Source: Clostridium thermosuccinogenes (GTDB lineage Bacteria; Bacillota; Clostridia; Acetivibrionales; DSM-5807). Taken from it: a stretch of DNA of 64,000 bases. The translations under genes were made by a program, and so were the position numbers. Positions 55,474 to 63,628 of the stretch are shown here, one piece after another (positions within the stretch are counted from its first letter, which is position 1; the number at the start of each line of letters is the position of its first letter). The notes beneath the pieces are model-generated. The model was not told the DNA's origin, did no database searches, and saw only the letters and a list, made by a program, of their open reading frames with translations. The stretch covers positions 2,815,665-2,879,664 of the forward strand of contig NZ_CP021850.1 of NCBI RefSeq assembly GCF_002896855.1, given 5' to 3'.

Positions 55474-56763
55474 ATGAATTTCAGACCTATGGCAGGAATC
55501 GATGTAGGTAAATTCTTTAGTGAGATGGCAATTCTTTCTCCATCCAATGAAGTAATTGCCCGCATGAAGATCCGCCATGATTCCAGTTCTGACGTTGAAA
55601 GAGCCGTTAAATTACTGAAAAAAACGGAAAAGGACTTTGATTCTAGGCCTTTCGTCGTCATGGAATCCACCGGGCACTATCACAAAATCCTTTTCCATTC
55701 ACTTTGTAAAGCTGGATTTGAGGTTTCCATCATAAACCCCATCCAAACTGATTCTATCAAAAATATTGGAATCAGGAAAGTGAAAAATGATAAAGTTGAT
55801 GCCCGGAAAATTGCCCTGCTATACAGATTTCAGGAGCTTAAAACTACTAATATCCCAGATGAAGATATTGAATGTCTGCGAAGCCTTTGCCGACAGTACT
55901 ACAAGCTCTCTGACGAACTTACTGCCTACAAAAACAGGCTTACAGGTATTGTTGACCAACTCATGCTAAACTTCAAGGATGTATTCCCTAACATCTTTTC
56001 AAAGGCTGCTCTCGCAGTATTAGAAAAATATCCTACGCCTGTGCATATTCTTAAAGCCAACAGAAACAAGTTGATTGCACTGATACAAAAGAATTCCCGC
56101 AGAAGCCTTAAGTGGTCAACTGCAAAGTATGAGCTTTTGGTCTCCAAGGCCAGAGAATTTGCACCTTTGAGCATTAATAACTCTTCAAATATTGCCATGC
56201 TTGGGGTGTATATCTCTATGATTAAAACCTTGGAGGAAAACCTTGAGAAAGTCCTCAAAGCCATTCGTTCATTGATTGCTGAAGATATGGCAAAGGACAT
56301 ACCCATGCTGGCACTGACTCTCGAGCTTCTACAAAGCATTCCAGGTATAGGACTTATCTCTGCTGTTACCATTCTGGCTGAAATTGGCGACTTTTCAGCT
56401 TTTTCAAAGCCAGGCAAGCTAGTTGCTTATTTCGGCATTGACCCCTCTGTAATGCAGTCCGGAGAGTTTACCGGCACACAAAACAAGATGTCAAAAAGGG
56501 GGTCAAGGCTGCTTCGCAGGGTACTTTTCACAATTGCTCTTGCTAATATCCGCACTAAGCGTGACAAAACAGCTTGCAACCCTGTACTGATGGAATATTA
56601 CAAAAACAAATGCCAGAACAAGCCTAAAAAAGTGGCCTTAGGAGCTGTTATGCGTAAGCTTGTTAATTATATTTTTGCTGTTCTTAGGGATAGAAAGCCT
56701 TATCAGCTACGTAGCCCTCAGGAACATGCGAAGAATCTTGCAGCAAAGCATACAGCAGCTTAA
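55474..56763 (+). CDS. IS110-family transposase
   Basis: The protein has 429 residues from ATG 55474 (GGAGG nine bases upstream). The N-terminal RuvC-like DEDD domain has Asp in MAGIDVGKFFSE, Glu in VVMESTGHYHKIL and the pair in KNDKVDARKIA. The C-terminal Transposase_20 domain has LLQSIPGIGLISAVTILAEI and the nucleophile Ser region FTGTQNKMSKRGSRLLRRVL. It appears intact. It would work with the bridge RNA to recombine DNA. Confidence 0.95.
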   Translation: MNFRPMAGIDVGKFFSEMAILSPSNEVIARMKIRHDSSSDVERAVKLLKKTEKDFDSRPFVVMESTGHYHKILFHSLCKAGFEVSIINPIQTDSIKNIGIRKVKNDKVDARKIALLYRFQELKTTNIPDEDIECLRSLCRQYYKLSDELTAYKNRLTGIVDQLMLNFKDVFPNIFSKAALAVLEKYPTPVHILKANRNKLIALIQKNSRRSLKWSTAKYELLVSKAREFAPLSINNSSNIAMLGVYISMIKTLEENLEKVLKAIRSLIAEDMAKDIPMLALTLELLQSIPGIGLISAVTILAEIGDFSAFSKPGKLVAYFGIDPSVMQSGEFTGTQNKMSKRGSRLLRRVLFTIALANIRTKRDKTACNPVLMEYYKNKCQNKPKKVALGAVMRKLVNYIFAVLRDRKPYQLRSPQEHAKNLAAKHTAA

Positions 56764-56924
56764 TAGTACTGTTACTTGATGTTTAGTTTTCAAAGAGCAA
56801 CTTACTATTTTGGACCAGCTATTTTATGTCTACTTCACCTGGGTGGTCTTGTTGTCATGCCTTTTTTAGCTCATGTGTTTTTTGAAAAATTCTTTTATTT
56901 TTCAAAAAAAGCTCTTGACTTTAA

Positions 56925-57344
56925 TTAGCTGGTCTTTTTTAAGGATTCCAAAGCATCAATGGTTTCTACTACAGGAGTATCAGGATCATGATAATGAATA
57001 AGATATATGTCTATATAATCTGTTTTTAATCTTTTAAGACTGGATTCACAAGAGGATTTGATAGATTCTTTGGAAAGGCTGAACTTATTTTCATCAGTAA
57101 CTCCAACTTTGGAAGCTATAGCAATATCGTGTCTAAAAGACTTAATTGCTCTGCCCAGTATCTCTTCGGTGCCTGTATAGCTTCCGGCAGTATCAAAAAA
57201 TTTTATGCCTAATTCATAGGCATATTGCAATATTCTAACCATTTCATATTCTTCTAACCTTGACCCATAAGCGCCACTTAATGCATAGCAGCCATAGCCT
57301 AATGAGGAGATCGGCAGATCATATAAATATTTCTTTTTAATCAT
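56925..57344 (-). pseudogene. Aldo/keto reductase, truncated at residue ~139
   Basis: The N-terminal half of an AKR barrel: ISSLGYGCYALSGAYGS, then GIKFFDTAGSYTGTEEILGR (catalytic Asp and Tyr) and KVGV (catalytic Lys), with LKRLKTDYIDIYLIHYHDPD. It stops at SLKKTS, where about 300 residues are expected. The break is at the presumed right end of the IS110 element, and the missing half is not on the other side, so a deletion followed. The start is ATG 57344 or 57350. It overlaps the MerR gene. Confidence 0.85.
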
Positions 57345-57726
57345 CGCCATCACCTTTCAATTTCAATATCTTGTTCATAAGCTTATCCAACTGATTCTTT
57401 ACCTTTTTTAGTTCTTCTTCTTTCTTCAGTATCTCTATTCGCTTTTGGTTTACTTCATTAAGCAGTATTTCAATATCTTTCTGGTTTATTGAGTTACTTT
57501 CTAACCCTTTTTCTATTCTTTCATCAATTTCTAGAATTCTTTTTATGTCCTCTAATGAGAACATCATTTCTTTCATTGCCATAATATTTTGCAGCTTCTT
57601 AACATCTTCTTCGGAATAGTATCTAAGATTGTTTTTTCTTTTAGCAATAAGCAGGCCGATTTTGTCATAATATCTAAGGGTTTCTATACCAATATTGAAT
57701 TTCTTTGAGACCTCTCCTATTAACAT
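57337..57726 (-). CDS. MerR-family transcriptional regulator
   Basis: The protein has about 129 residues from ATG 57726 (LIGEVSKKFNIGIETLRYYD), with AGAGGTG just upstream. It has the winged helix-turn-helix (KIGLLIAKRKNNLRYYSEED) followed by a long coiled coil rich in Lys and Glu to the end. No Cys or ligand domain. It is the first gene of an operon with the aldo/keto reductase and is preceded by a classical MerR-type promoter, so it should autoregulate and control that gene. Confidence 0.88.
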   Translation of the reverse strand: MLIGEVSKKFNIGIETLRYYDKIGLLIAKRKNNLRYYSEEDVKKLQNIMAMKEMMFSLEDIKRILEIDERIEKGLESNSINQKDIEILLNEVNQKRIEILKKEEELKKVKNQLDKLMNKILKLKGDGDD

Positions 57727-57745
57727 GGCCATCACCTCTAGGTAA

Positions 57746-57776
57746 AGTATAAATACTGGAGTTAACTCCATGTCAA
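57746..57776 (-). promoter_or_regulatory. MerR-type promoter with 19-bp spacer and palindrome
   Basis: On the minus strand TTGACA (57776-57771), a 19-base spacer and TATACT (57751-57746). The spacer begins with the perfect palindrome TGGAGTTAACTCCA (57757-57770). This is the standard layout at which MerR proteins twist DNA to align the -35 and -10 boxes. Confidence 0.85.
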
Positions 57777-57822
57777 GAAGATTTCAAATATTTACTTCAT
57801 GCATGTTACCAAGTTACAATCC

Positions 57823-58554
57823 TCAATCTTTGCTTGCCGATACAATCAGCATCATAGGACGCCGCATTTCATCCTTCATTCCCGGAATATCCATCATACT
57901 TTTGGGCGGTTGCGGTTCTACAACATGATTTATTATAAAACCACTGGAAAGTAATGTGTTTAGATATGTGGTCAGGGTTCTATGATATTTTGTAACCTTT
58001 TCTCCTAAAAACACAGTGGTTCGTTTTCCCTCATAATAATAATTGTCCACCGGAAAATGCAGTATTTCTCCTTTTTCGTCATAATACCAGTCTTGAGTTC
58101 CATGGGCAGTAAAAACAGGATGTTCAACCGTAAAAACCAGCTTGCCACCATGCTTGAGCATTCTATATATCTTTTTAATAAGAGCCGCATAATCCTCTAC
58201 ATAATGAAATGCCAGTGAACTTAATACGACATCAAAGCTCTCCTCCGGGAACTCTACATCTTCCATAGCACAGCATAAATATTCAACCTGTGGAAAATGC
58301 GTTTTTTCTTCAGCCACCTCGAGCATTTTATGAGAAATATCAACCCCTATAACAGATGAAGCACCCTGCTCCATGGCATAGATGCAGTGCCAGCCATAAC
58401 CGCATCCCAGGTCAAGCACACGCTTACCTTTAAAATCCGGCAAAAGCCTTTTCAATGTTTCCCATTCTCCCGCACCAGCTAGTCCCTGCTGCGAACGTCT
58501 CATTTGACTATATTTTTCAAAGAAAATATCATCGTCATATTTGTTTTCTTTCAT
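57823..58554 (-). CDS. SAM-dependent methyltransferase (class I)
   Basis: This 243-residue protein has GGKRV-type motif I in KGKRVLDLGCGYGWHCIYAM, then VIGVDISHKMLEVAEE, FDVVLSSLAFHYVEDYAALI and LKHGGKLVFTVEHPVF. The fold is that of Methyltransf_11/25. The substrate is unknown. AAGGAG lies eight bases before the ATG. Single gene, 30 bases from the nucleotidyltransferase on the same strand. Confidence 0.92.
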   Translation of the reverse strand: MKENKYDDDIFFEKYSQMRRSQQGLAGAGEWETLKRLLPDFKGKRVLDLGCGYGWHCIYAMEQGASSVIGVDISHKMLEVAEEKTHFPQVEYLCCAMEDVEFPEESFDVVLSSLAFHYVEDYAALIKKIYRMLKHGGKLVFTVEHPVFTAHGTQDWYYDEKGEILHFPVDNYYYEGKRTTVFLGEKVTKYHRTLTTYLNTLLSSGFIINHVVEPQPPKSMMDIPGMKDEMRRPMMLIVSASKD

Positions 58555-58584
58555 CCGAATTCTCCTTATTATTTAAGATATTAC

Positions 58585-59403
58585 TTACGATACAATCTGC
58601 TTCACTTCATTATAAAGCTTCTCAGCCATGTCGTAGCATTCATCAGCAGAAAGGCCAAGTGTCTCAAAAATACGATTAACCTTTTGCGCATATTTTTCAG
58701 GCTTATGTTCAAAAGTTTCTATCAGCTTTACCGCTTTCTTTTCGTTGATGCAATAAACATTATTGCATGCAAATAATACTTGATTTAAGCATGAAACTGC
58801 GCGAAAAACATGGCCGGCAATATAATATTTGTCATCTGCTTTTAAATTTGCTTTTACAAGCATCAATGAGAATCCCGCTTCAAACATAAAAAAGTCAATT
58901 ATGCCTTTCCGCAAAGCAGCGGGATAAACTTCTGCCTGTTTCTTTAATTCGCAAAATCTTTCATTCTTGGCGTATAGTATTTTGCTAATCGCTAATTCTC
59001 CACGATACATGGCACTTATATATCCATGGGGATGGCCCGTCTGGTAATTGGCAGTAACAATTCCTTGCTCCGTATCTTTTATTATCTGCTCTACACGCTT
59101 AATATCACGCAATATTAAATCCACATGATACCCATTTATGATTAACCAACCACCGGCATTAACCCAATTTCCCCATCCTCCGGGAGGTACCACCAGGTTG
59201 CTCCTATGCTCATCATCCAGCTCTGCTGCCAGTCGGTTAATAGCATCTATATCAAGTAATTCTGCATTGTAATAGATGCCGATATCAATATCCGAATCCT
59301 CTGTATGAGTACCCCTTGCACGAGAACCGCCCAAAACAATACCTTCAATAAAAGGCAGAGAGGATAATTTCTCTGTCACTGATTTAAATATGTTATCTAC
59401 CAT
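58585..59403 (-). CDS. Nucleotidyltransferase-domain protein
   Basis: In this 272-residue protein, residues 15-45 hold the NTase signature GGSRARGTHTEDSDIDIGIY (GS-x(n)-DxD), with a third acidic residue expected near HVDLILRD. The C-terminal half is helical (HVFRAVSCLNQVLFACNN) and resembles the helical domains of aminoglycoside or lincosamide nucleotidyltransferase-like proteins. It could modify a small molecule or protein; no substrate can be named. AAAAGGAG precedes the ATG. Upstream of the methyltransferase on the same strand. Confidence 0.85.
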   Translation of the reverse strand: MVDNIFKSVTEKLSSLPFIEGIVLGGSRARGTHTEDSDIDIGIYYNAELLDIDAINRLAAELDDEHRSNLVVPPGGWGNWVNAGGWLIINGYHVDLILRDIKRVEQIIKDTEQGIVTANYQTGHPHGYISAMYRGELAISKILYAKNERFCELKKQAEVYPAALRKGIIDFFMFEAGFSLMLVKANLKADDKYYIAGHVFRAVSCLNQVLFACNNVYCINEKKAVKLIETFEHKPEKYAQKVNRIFETLGLSADECYDMAEKLYNEVKQIVS

Positions 59404-59600
59404 GCCAAAACACTCCTTTTACGATTAATGTTGAACTGCTGTTGAAAAGTACAAACTAAATTTTACCACTATAAAATTCATAATTGCACATTATGCAATG
59501 TATGTTTTAAACTTGTCTAAACTTTATTGATTATCCTTTCATGCTTTTGATGTTTGATGAAGTTTTATCAATAGCTCATATATTACCACCTTGCCAGATA

Positions 59601-60965
59601 TTAATCCATCACAAGATGTTTTGCAATTTGGAGAATCTGTTCCCGTTTGTTCCTCGGGAGTCCATTAACATAATTTTTCAAATATAATCGCAATGCCTGT
59701 TCTGCTTCCGATAAATCTACAGCCTGAATGTCCGATTCAAACGGGTGCCTTTTAATTATAGCTGCAATTTCAACATCTCCGAGGGTATTAAAAAGTGAGA
59801 TAAATTCTTCTTCCTCCAGCCATGCATCAAGCAAAACATCCTCAAGATCGTCGAAAGATTTCACCTTTTCCTTTATTAATTCCAACTTATCAGATGAATA
59901 TCTGCAACTAAGCAATTCTTCTATTAACCTTCTATATTCTTCATCATCCATTTTGGCACTGGATTCAAAGTGGATTCCAGGTCCCAAATCCGGATTGATA
60001 GAGGTTACGAATACTTTGTTAAGGGTATTCAAATTTAACGCCTTTTCTATATTAGCAGCAATCTTCGGCAAACTATTTTCAATATACCTTTGGATTAAAG
60101 GGTCCGTGATTTTCAACTCTTCATATATATCTTTAACCGCCTTGTCAATCCTTAACATAAGGGAAGGATTATCATTTTTGTCCAATGCATCATATAAACG
60201 TTGAATATCCTCCTCTGCAATATAGAGCTCTCTGATATTACGGTTGACAAGAGAACATCCCAAAGCCGCTGTTAATACTTGCTCAAAAATATTTATCAAT
60301 AAGTCCTCATAACCTTCGTCATACCCATAAAGCAGGTGATGGATGTTCTCTGTTGCAAAATTCTTGCAAAATTCGTTCTCCAGATATAAATTTTCGAGGT
60401 ATTCCTGAATAAACTCCACCCCTGTCAAATCATTAACAGGATTGCAAAGCTGATAATCAATAGAAGCGGGAACATCATGAGCCTCATAGTCCAAGTTGTA
60501 TGACTTAAAGAAACCCCCAATCCCATTTTCGCTAAGGGTCGAATTATATGAATGATTGGGCGTGTCTATTCTGTTCTCTCGCACCATATCATAAAAACGC
60601 TTTGCAGCTTGCAATTTAGTGTTAGCTATTTTTCTGCCCCTCTCATACAACTCAGAAACATTTACAGTTTTCAACTCGACTGCAGCATGATCCGGATCCG
60701 GTAAAGATTTTAAGTATAGCCCTATTGTATAAAAATTAGATTTCATAATGCTTTCAGCAGTCTCAACTTTTATGGAACTGCTTTCACCCATATTATATCT
60801 CTCACATTTATATGATAAGAGACTTATACATTGCAGCTGAATATTTTCTATATCGGACTCACTTAAAAGTCCACAGGCATATGCTTCATGTAAAATGGCA
60901 TTAAAATAGAACTCCCCACTCAAATTTTGAATATTAATAATATGACGCTTTTCAATATTCGCCAT
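59601..60965 (-). CDS. DUF6179-like protein
   Basis: The protein has 454 residues from ATG 60965 (ANIEKRHIINIQNLSGEFYF), overlapping the upstream gene by 14 bases, with GAGGATGAGG before it. It is soluble, helical and acidic, with GRKIANTKLQAAKRFYDMV and YDEGYEDLLINIFEQVLTAA. It is always found next to a DUF6323 partner in Clostridia, as far as I recall. Function unknown; the strict pairing suggests a complex. Confidence 0.75.
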   Translation of the reverse strand: MANIEKRHIINIQNLSGEFYFNAILHEAYACGLLSESDIENIQLQCISLLSYKCERYNMGESSSIKVETAESIMKSNFYTIGLYLKSLPDPDHAAVELKTVNVSELYERGRKIANTKLQAAKRFYDMVRENRIDTPNHSYNSTLSENGIGGFFKSYNLDYEAHDVPASIDYQLCNPVNDLTGVEFIQEYLENLYLENEFCKNFATENIHHLLYGYDEGYEDLLINIFEQVLTAALGCSLVNRNIRELYIAEEDIQRLYDALDKNDNPSLMLRIDKAVKDIYEELKITDPLIQRYIENSLPKIAANIEKALNLNTLNKVFVTSINPDLGPGIHFESSAKMDDEEYRRLIEELLSCRYSSDKLELIKEKVKSFDDLEDVLLDAWLEEEEFISLFNTLGDVEIAAIIKRHPFESDIQAVDLSEAEQALRLYLKNYVNGLPRNKREQILQIAKHLVMD

Positions 60966-61449
60966 CCTCATCCTCCTCATCCTCATCAAATTCATCATCC
61001 TCTGAATATTCAGGATCGTACCCAAAGCGCAAATTGCGAGCCAGCTTGTCAAGTTCACGTCCTGCCAGCAGTTCCAATGATCCTTGGCATTTGCCGTCAA
61101 AGGAATCTTTCATAAACTTAATCAGTTCATCATCACTTATTAAATCGAGAGTTTCATTCTTATAAAAATAAAAAATTTCAATTAACTCATGAAGCGTTTC
61201 TGCATAGTTGTGCATGGAAATATAAGGAGAATCGCAGAACTCCTTGATAATTTTTTCAATTATGCCACCGCCGAATTCAATGCGTCCATTTCTTTTCAGT
61301 GAAGAAGTTCTCGTTTCAACTAATTCAATGGCATCCTGGGGAGATAAAGATAGCCCGAATCCAAGAGTAAAATCATTACATTTTAAGATTTCACCAACTG
61401 CTTGCTTTTGTACCAGGGATGAATATAAATTCATGATCTCAAGTGCCAA
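60952..61449 (-). CDS. DUF6323-like protein
   Basis: The frame opens at TTG 61464, but that includes the GGAGGTG ribosome binding site; TTG 61449 (ALEIMNLYSSLVQKQAVGE) follows it by six bases and is preferred. About 165 residues: a helical body with CNDFTLGFGLSLSPQDAIEL and an extremely acidic tail (about 18 Asp/Glu in the last 24 residues). It is the first gene of a two-gene operon with the DUF6179-like protein. Confidence 0.75.
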   Translation of the reverse strand: MALEIMNLYSSLVQKQAVGEILKCNDFTLGFGLSLSPQDAIELVETRTSSLKRNGRIEFGGGIIEKIIKEFCDSPYISMHNYAETLHELIEIFYFYKNETLDLISDDELIKFMKDSFDGKCQGSLELLAGRELDKLARNLRFGYDPEYSEDDEFDEDEEDEDGEY

Positions 61450-61605
61450 TAGGCTCACCTCCAAGAAAAATCAAAATATTTAAAAATAGCCCTTGACATT
61501 TTACCTCAAATATGATATAGTTAAAATGGTATAGTATGTTATGTTTTATTGGGCGATAAGTTTGATTATACCATCGAATTTTAATAAAAGCAATACTATA
61601 AAGAA

Positions 61606-61641
61606 AAAGCCACCTTTATATGCTACATAAACGGTGGCTTT
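61606..61641 (-). terminator. Terminator of the MarR-hydrolase operon
   Basis: On the minus strand AAAGCCACC pairs with GGTGGCTTT, with additional TTTAT/ATAAA pairs inside the loop, followed by TTTTTC. It lies about 70 bases after the hydrolase stop. Confidence 0.8.
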
Positions 61642-61709
61642 CGTGCTCGTTGACCCTGTATTCTTCTGTTAAATCCTAATTGCTAAATACTAAACTTCTA
61701 TCAATACCA

Positions 61710-62636
61710 TCACTGAACCTCAGACTTTTCCTCATATATTTCCTTTATAAATGCCTCGACTTCGTCCCATGCCTCGTTGGCGTCAGGCAGTTCAGGAAAC
61801 AGCATCTGAAATACATGGAACATGCCGGGATATGTTGTCTGTCGAACTTCAACTCCAGCTTCTTTTGCCTTTTGTGCAACCTTAATGGTATCGTTTAAAA
61901 GCATTTCATCTCCACCCACCTGCATTAACATGGGAGGAAAACCGTCATACTCGCCATAAATAGGTGAAATATACGGATTGTCGGCTCGGTTGTTGCCTAC
62001 ATATGCAGGAGTCTTGCGTTTGTAATTCAGATTTGTCCATGCGGACATGGTTATTAAAGCAGCAGGCATCGGCATGTCATTATCTCTTAAATAAAGGGCA
62101 GTCGCAAGCGTAAGCCCTCCGCCTGCCGAATCACCCGCTATAATGATGTGTTCCGGCAGGTATCCCTGCTCCAAAAGCCATTTATATGCCAGTACAGCAT
62201 CCTCTAATGCCGCGGGAAAAGGATGTTTCGGAGCGACCCGGTAATCTACGGTCAAAACCCCGGCTCCGCTTAGCTTGGCATATTGTACCGCCGCACGCCG
62301 GTATGTTGTGCCGTTGTCCTCCAGAGAGCGGCTGTAAGCTCCACCATGAAGCTGCAGGATTGCCTTTTCAGGCTTAGTTCCCTTTGCCTTAACCCATTCC
62401 ATTGTTATTCCGTCAACTTCTATGATTTCTAAGGAGTAATCCTCCGGCAACGTCCAGTTATCGTTCAGTTGGTTTAAAAGCTTGATGTTGCCATTCCCAC
62501 CGATATCTAATCTGTTTTGCAGATAAACTCGGCTTCTGAAGCTTCTGAACATATACCAGGCACCTCCGGCAACCACAGAGATAATTAATATAATTACAAT
62601 CCACTTAATAGATTTACTTTTATTTCTCTTACTCAT
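61710..62636 (-). CDS. Alpha/beta hydrolase (HSL/acetyl-esterase type), membrane-anchored
   Basis: The protein has 308 residues from ATG 62636 (SKRNKSKSIKW), which has GAAGGGGG nine bases upstream and overlaps the MarR gene by eight bases. One N-terminal membrane helix (WIVIILIISVVAGGAWYMF) is followed by an HSL-family hydrolase: oxyanion motif LQLHGGAYS, nucleophile Ser in GDSAGGGL, Asp in GGDEMLLND and His in GMFHVFQM. It would hydrolyse short esters outside or at the membrane. Control by MarR suggests a stress or ligand response. Confidence 0.9.
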   Translation of the reverse strand: MSKRNKSKSIKWIVIILIISVVAGGAWYMFRSFRSRVYLQNRLDIGGNGNIKLLNQLNDNWTLPEDYSLEIIEVDGITMEWVKAKGTKPEKAILQLHGGAYSRSLEDNGTTYRRAAVQYAKLSGAGVLTVDYRVAPKHPFPAALEDAVLAYKWLLEQGYLPEHIIIAGDSAGGGLTLATALYLRDNDMPMPAALITMSAWTNLNYKRKTPAYVGNNRADNPYISPIYGEYDGFPPMLMQVGGDEMLLNDTIKVAQKAKEAGVEVRQTTYPGMFHVFQMLFPELPDANEAWDEVEAFIKEIYEEKSEVQ

Positions 62637-63114
62637 CGCTTCGGACCCCCTTCTCGTCAAGCATTTCTTTGTAAATTTCCGTAAGCTTGTCGATTAAATC
62701 AATCAATTTGTCCGTATCGGAGTCGCCTAAGGATGCGACAAGCCTTTCAGCAATGCTCAAAATCCCTCTGTTTGCCTTTTCTATGGCTCTAATGCCTGCT
62801 TCGGTCAATTCAATTTTCACACTTCTTCTGTCTTCTTTATCAATGCTCCTTGTGATGAATCCCCTATGTTCCAGATCGTTGAGGATGCGTGTAATGGATG
62901 GGCGGGACAACTCAAGCATATCGGACAGATCTGCAGCTTTAATGTATCCTTGCTTTCCGCAACTTGACAAATCACTGTTTGAAAGCCATATATTCCGCAA
63001 AACAAGATACTCTCCTTGCGAAAGATCGCCGCTGCTTAATAATTTGTTTAACTGCCTCCTCATATTAAGACAGGAATTCAACAGGTGGAATCCTTTTTGC
63101 TGCTTCATAGGCAT
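62629..63114 (-). CDS. MarR-family transcriptional regulator
   Basis: This 161-residue protein has a MarR winged helix: SGDLSQGEYLVLRNIWLS, then KAADLSDMLELSRPSITRIL and NDLEHRGFITRSIDKEDRRS with the wing DxRSxxxxLT (RRSVKIELTEAG). It is the first gene of an operon with the alpha/beta hydrolase, behind a promoter whose -10 box abuts a 7-bp palindrome that is its likely operator. Confidence 0.93.
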   Translation of the reverse strand: MPMKQQKGFHLLNSCLNMRRQLNKLLSSGDLSQGEYLVLRNIWLSNSDLSSCGKQGYIKAADLSDMLELSRPSITRILNDLEHRGFITRSIDKEDRRSVKIELTEAGIRAIEKANRGILSIAERLVASLGDSDTDKLIDLIDKLTEIYKEMLDEKGVRSDE

Positions 63115-63146
63115 TACCTCATATCGATATTTTAGTTTTTAATAAA

Positions 63147-63195
63147 AATAGTTTCGTATGTGAACTATTATAGCTAGAAATCAATTTAAAATCAA
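63147..63195 (-). promoter_or_regulatory. Promoter and operator of the MarR-hydrolase operon
   Basis: On the minus strand TTGATT (63195-63190), 17 bases and TATAAT (63172-63167). The palindrome AATAGTT-N9-AACTATT (63147-63169) overlaps the -10 box and the start site, as expected for MarR autorepression. Confidence 0.75.
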
Positions 63196-63221
63196 TAGCG
63201 TTTACTGACAAAAATTAATTC

Positions 63222-63377
63222 TCAGGGTAATGCTGCTTTGATTTCCTTAAATATTCTGCCGTTGCTGTATTTCCATTTTTCAGCATTTCCAATGGCGTTC
63301 CTGCAAACACAACTTACCGTTATCAGACATCCCGCAGGATAACTTACATCTGCACCATTTATAATAATATCATTCAT
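63222..63377 (-). CDS. Candidate 51-residue small protein
   Basis: ATG 63377 has GGGAGG six bases upstream. The peptide starts MNDIIINGADVSYPAGCLIT, has VSCVCRNAIGNAEKW and ends FKEIKAALP, with three Cys residues. It may be intact or the start of a lost gene. I do not recognise it. It lies between the terminator of the GNAT gene and the MarR promoter; a TATAAT on the minus strand (63498-63503) could drive it. Confidence 0.45.
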   Translation of the reverse strand: MNDIIINGADVSYPAGCLITVSCVCRNAIGNAEKWKYSNGRIFKEIKAALP

Positions 63378-63544
63378 CCCTATTCCTCCCGACCCTCATG
63401 CTTTATGCTTTTGCAGCTATATTAATCCCTCTTTTCAGGAAAAGAGCAAGCAAGTTCTTTGTTTTATTGAACCATACTTTGGCATGCATCCCTCTATTAT
63501 ACAACCTTGTTGCAATTGCCAAACTTTTAAATCCTATCATGCAG

Positions 63545-63579
63545 TAAAAAATTGGGGATGGCATCGAAACCATCCCCAA
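63545..63579 (-). terminator. Terminator of the last gene
   Basis: On the minus strand TTGGGGATGG and CCATCCCCAA pair perfectly around an 8-base loop and are followed by TTTTTT. It lies 50 bases after the GNAT stop. Confidence 0.9.
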
Positions 63580-63628
63580 CTCAGCAACCAGTGCTCCACT
63601 CTCAACATGCGACCAGCGGTAACAATAT

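Larger units (their letters stand above)
55200..56900 (+). mobile_element. IS110-family insertion sequence
   Basis: One DEDD transposase gene is preceded by about 250 bases of structured noncoding DNA, as in the IS110 subgroup. IS110 elements lack inverted repeats, so ends are estimated: the left is after the Xre pseudogene and the right is before the truncated aldo/keto reductase gene at about 56925. Confidence 0.75.

Noticed and set aside
58585-59403. Toxin-antitoxin reading of the nucleotidyltransferase
   Set aside because: At 272 residues with a long helical domain and no small partner, it does not fit MNT-HEPN.
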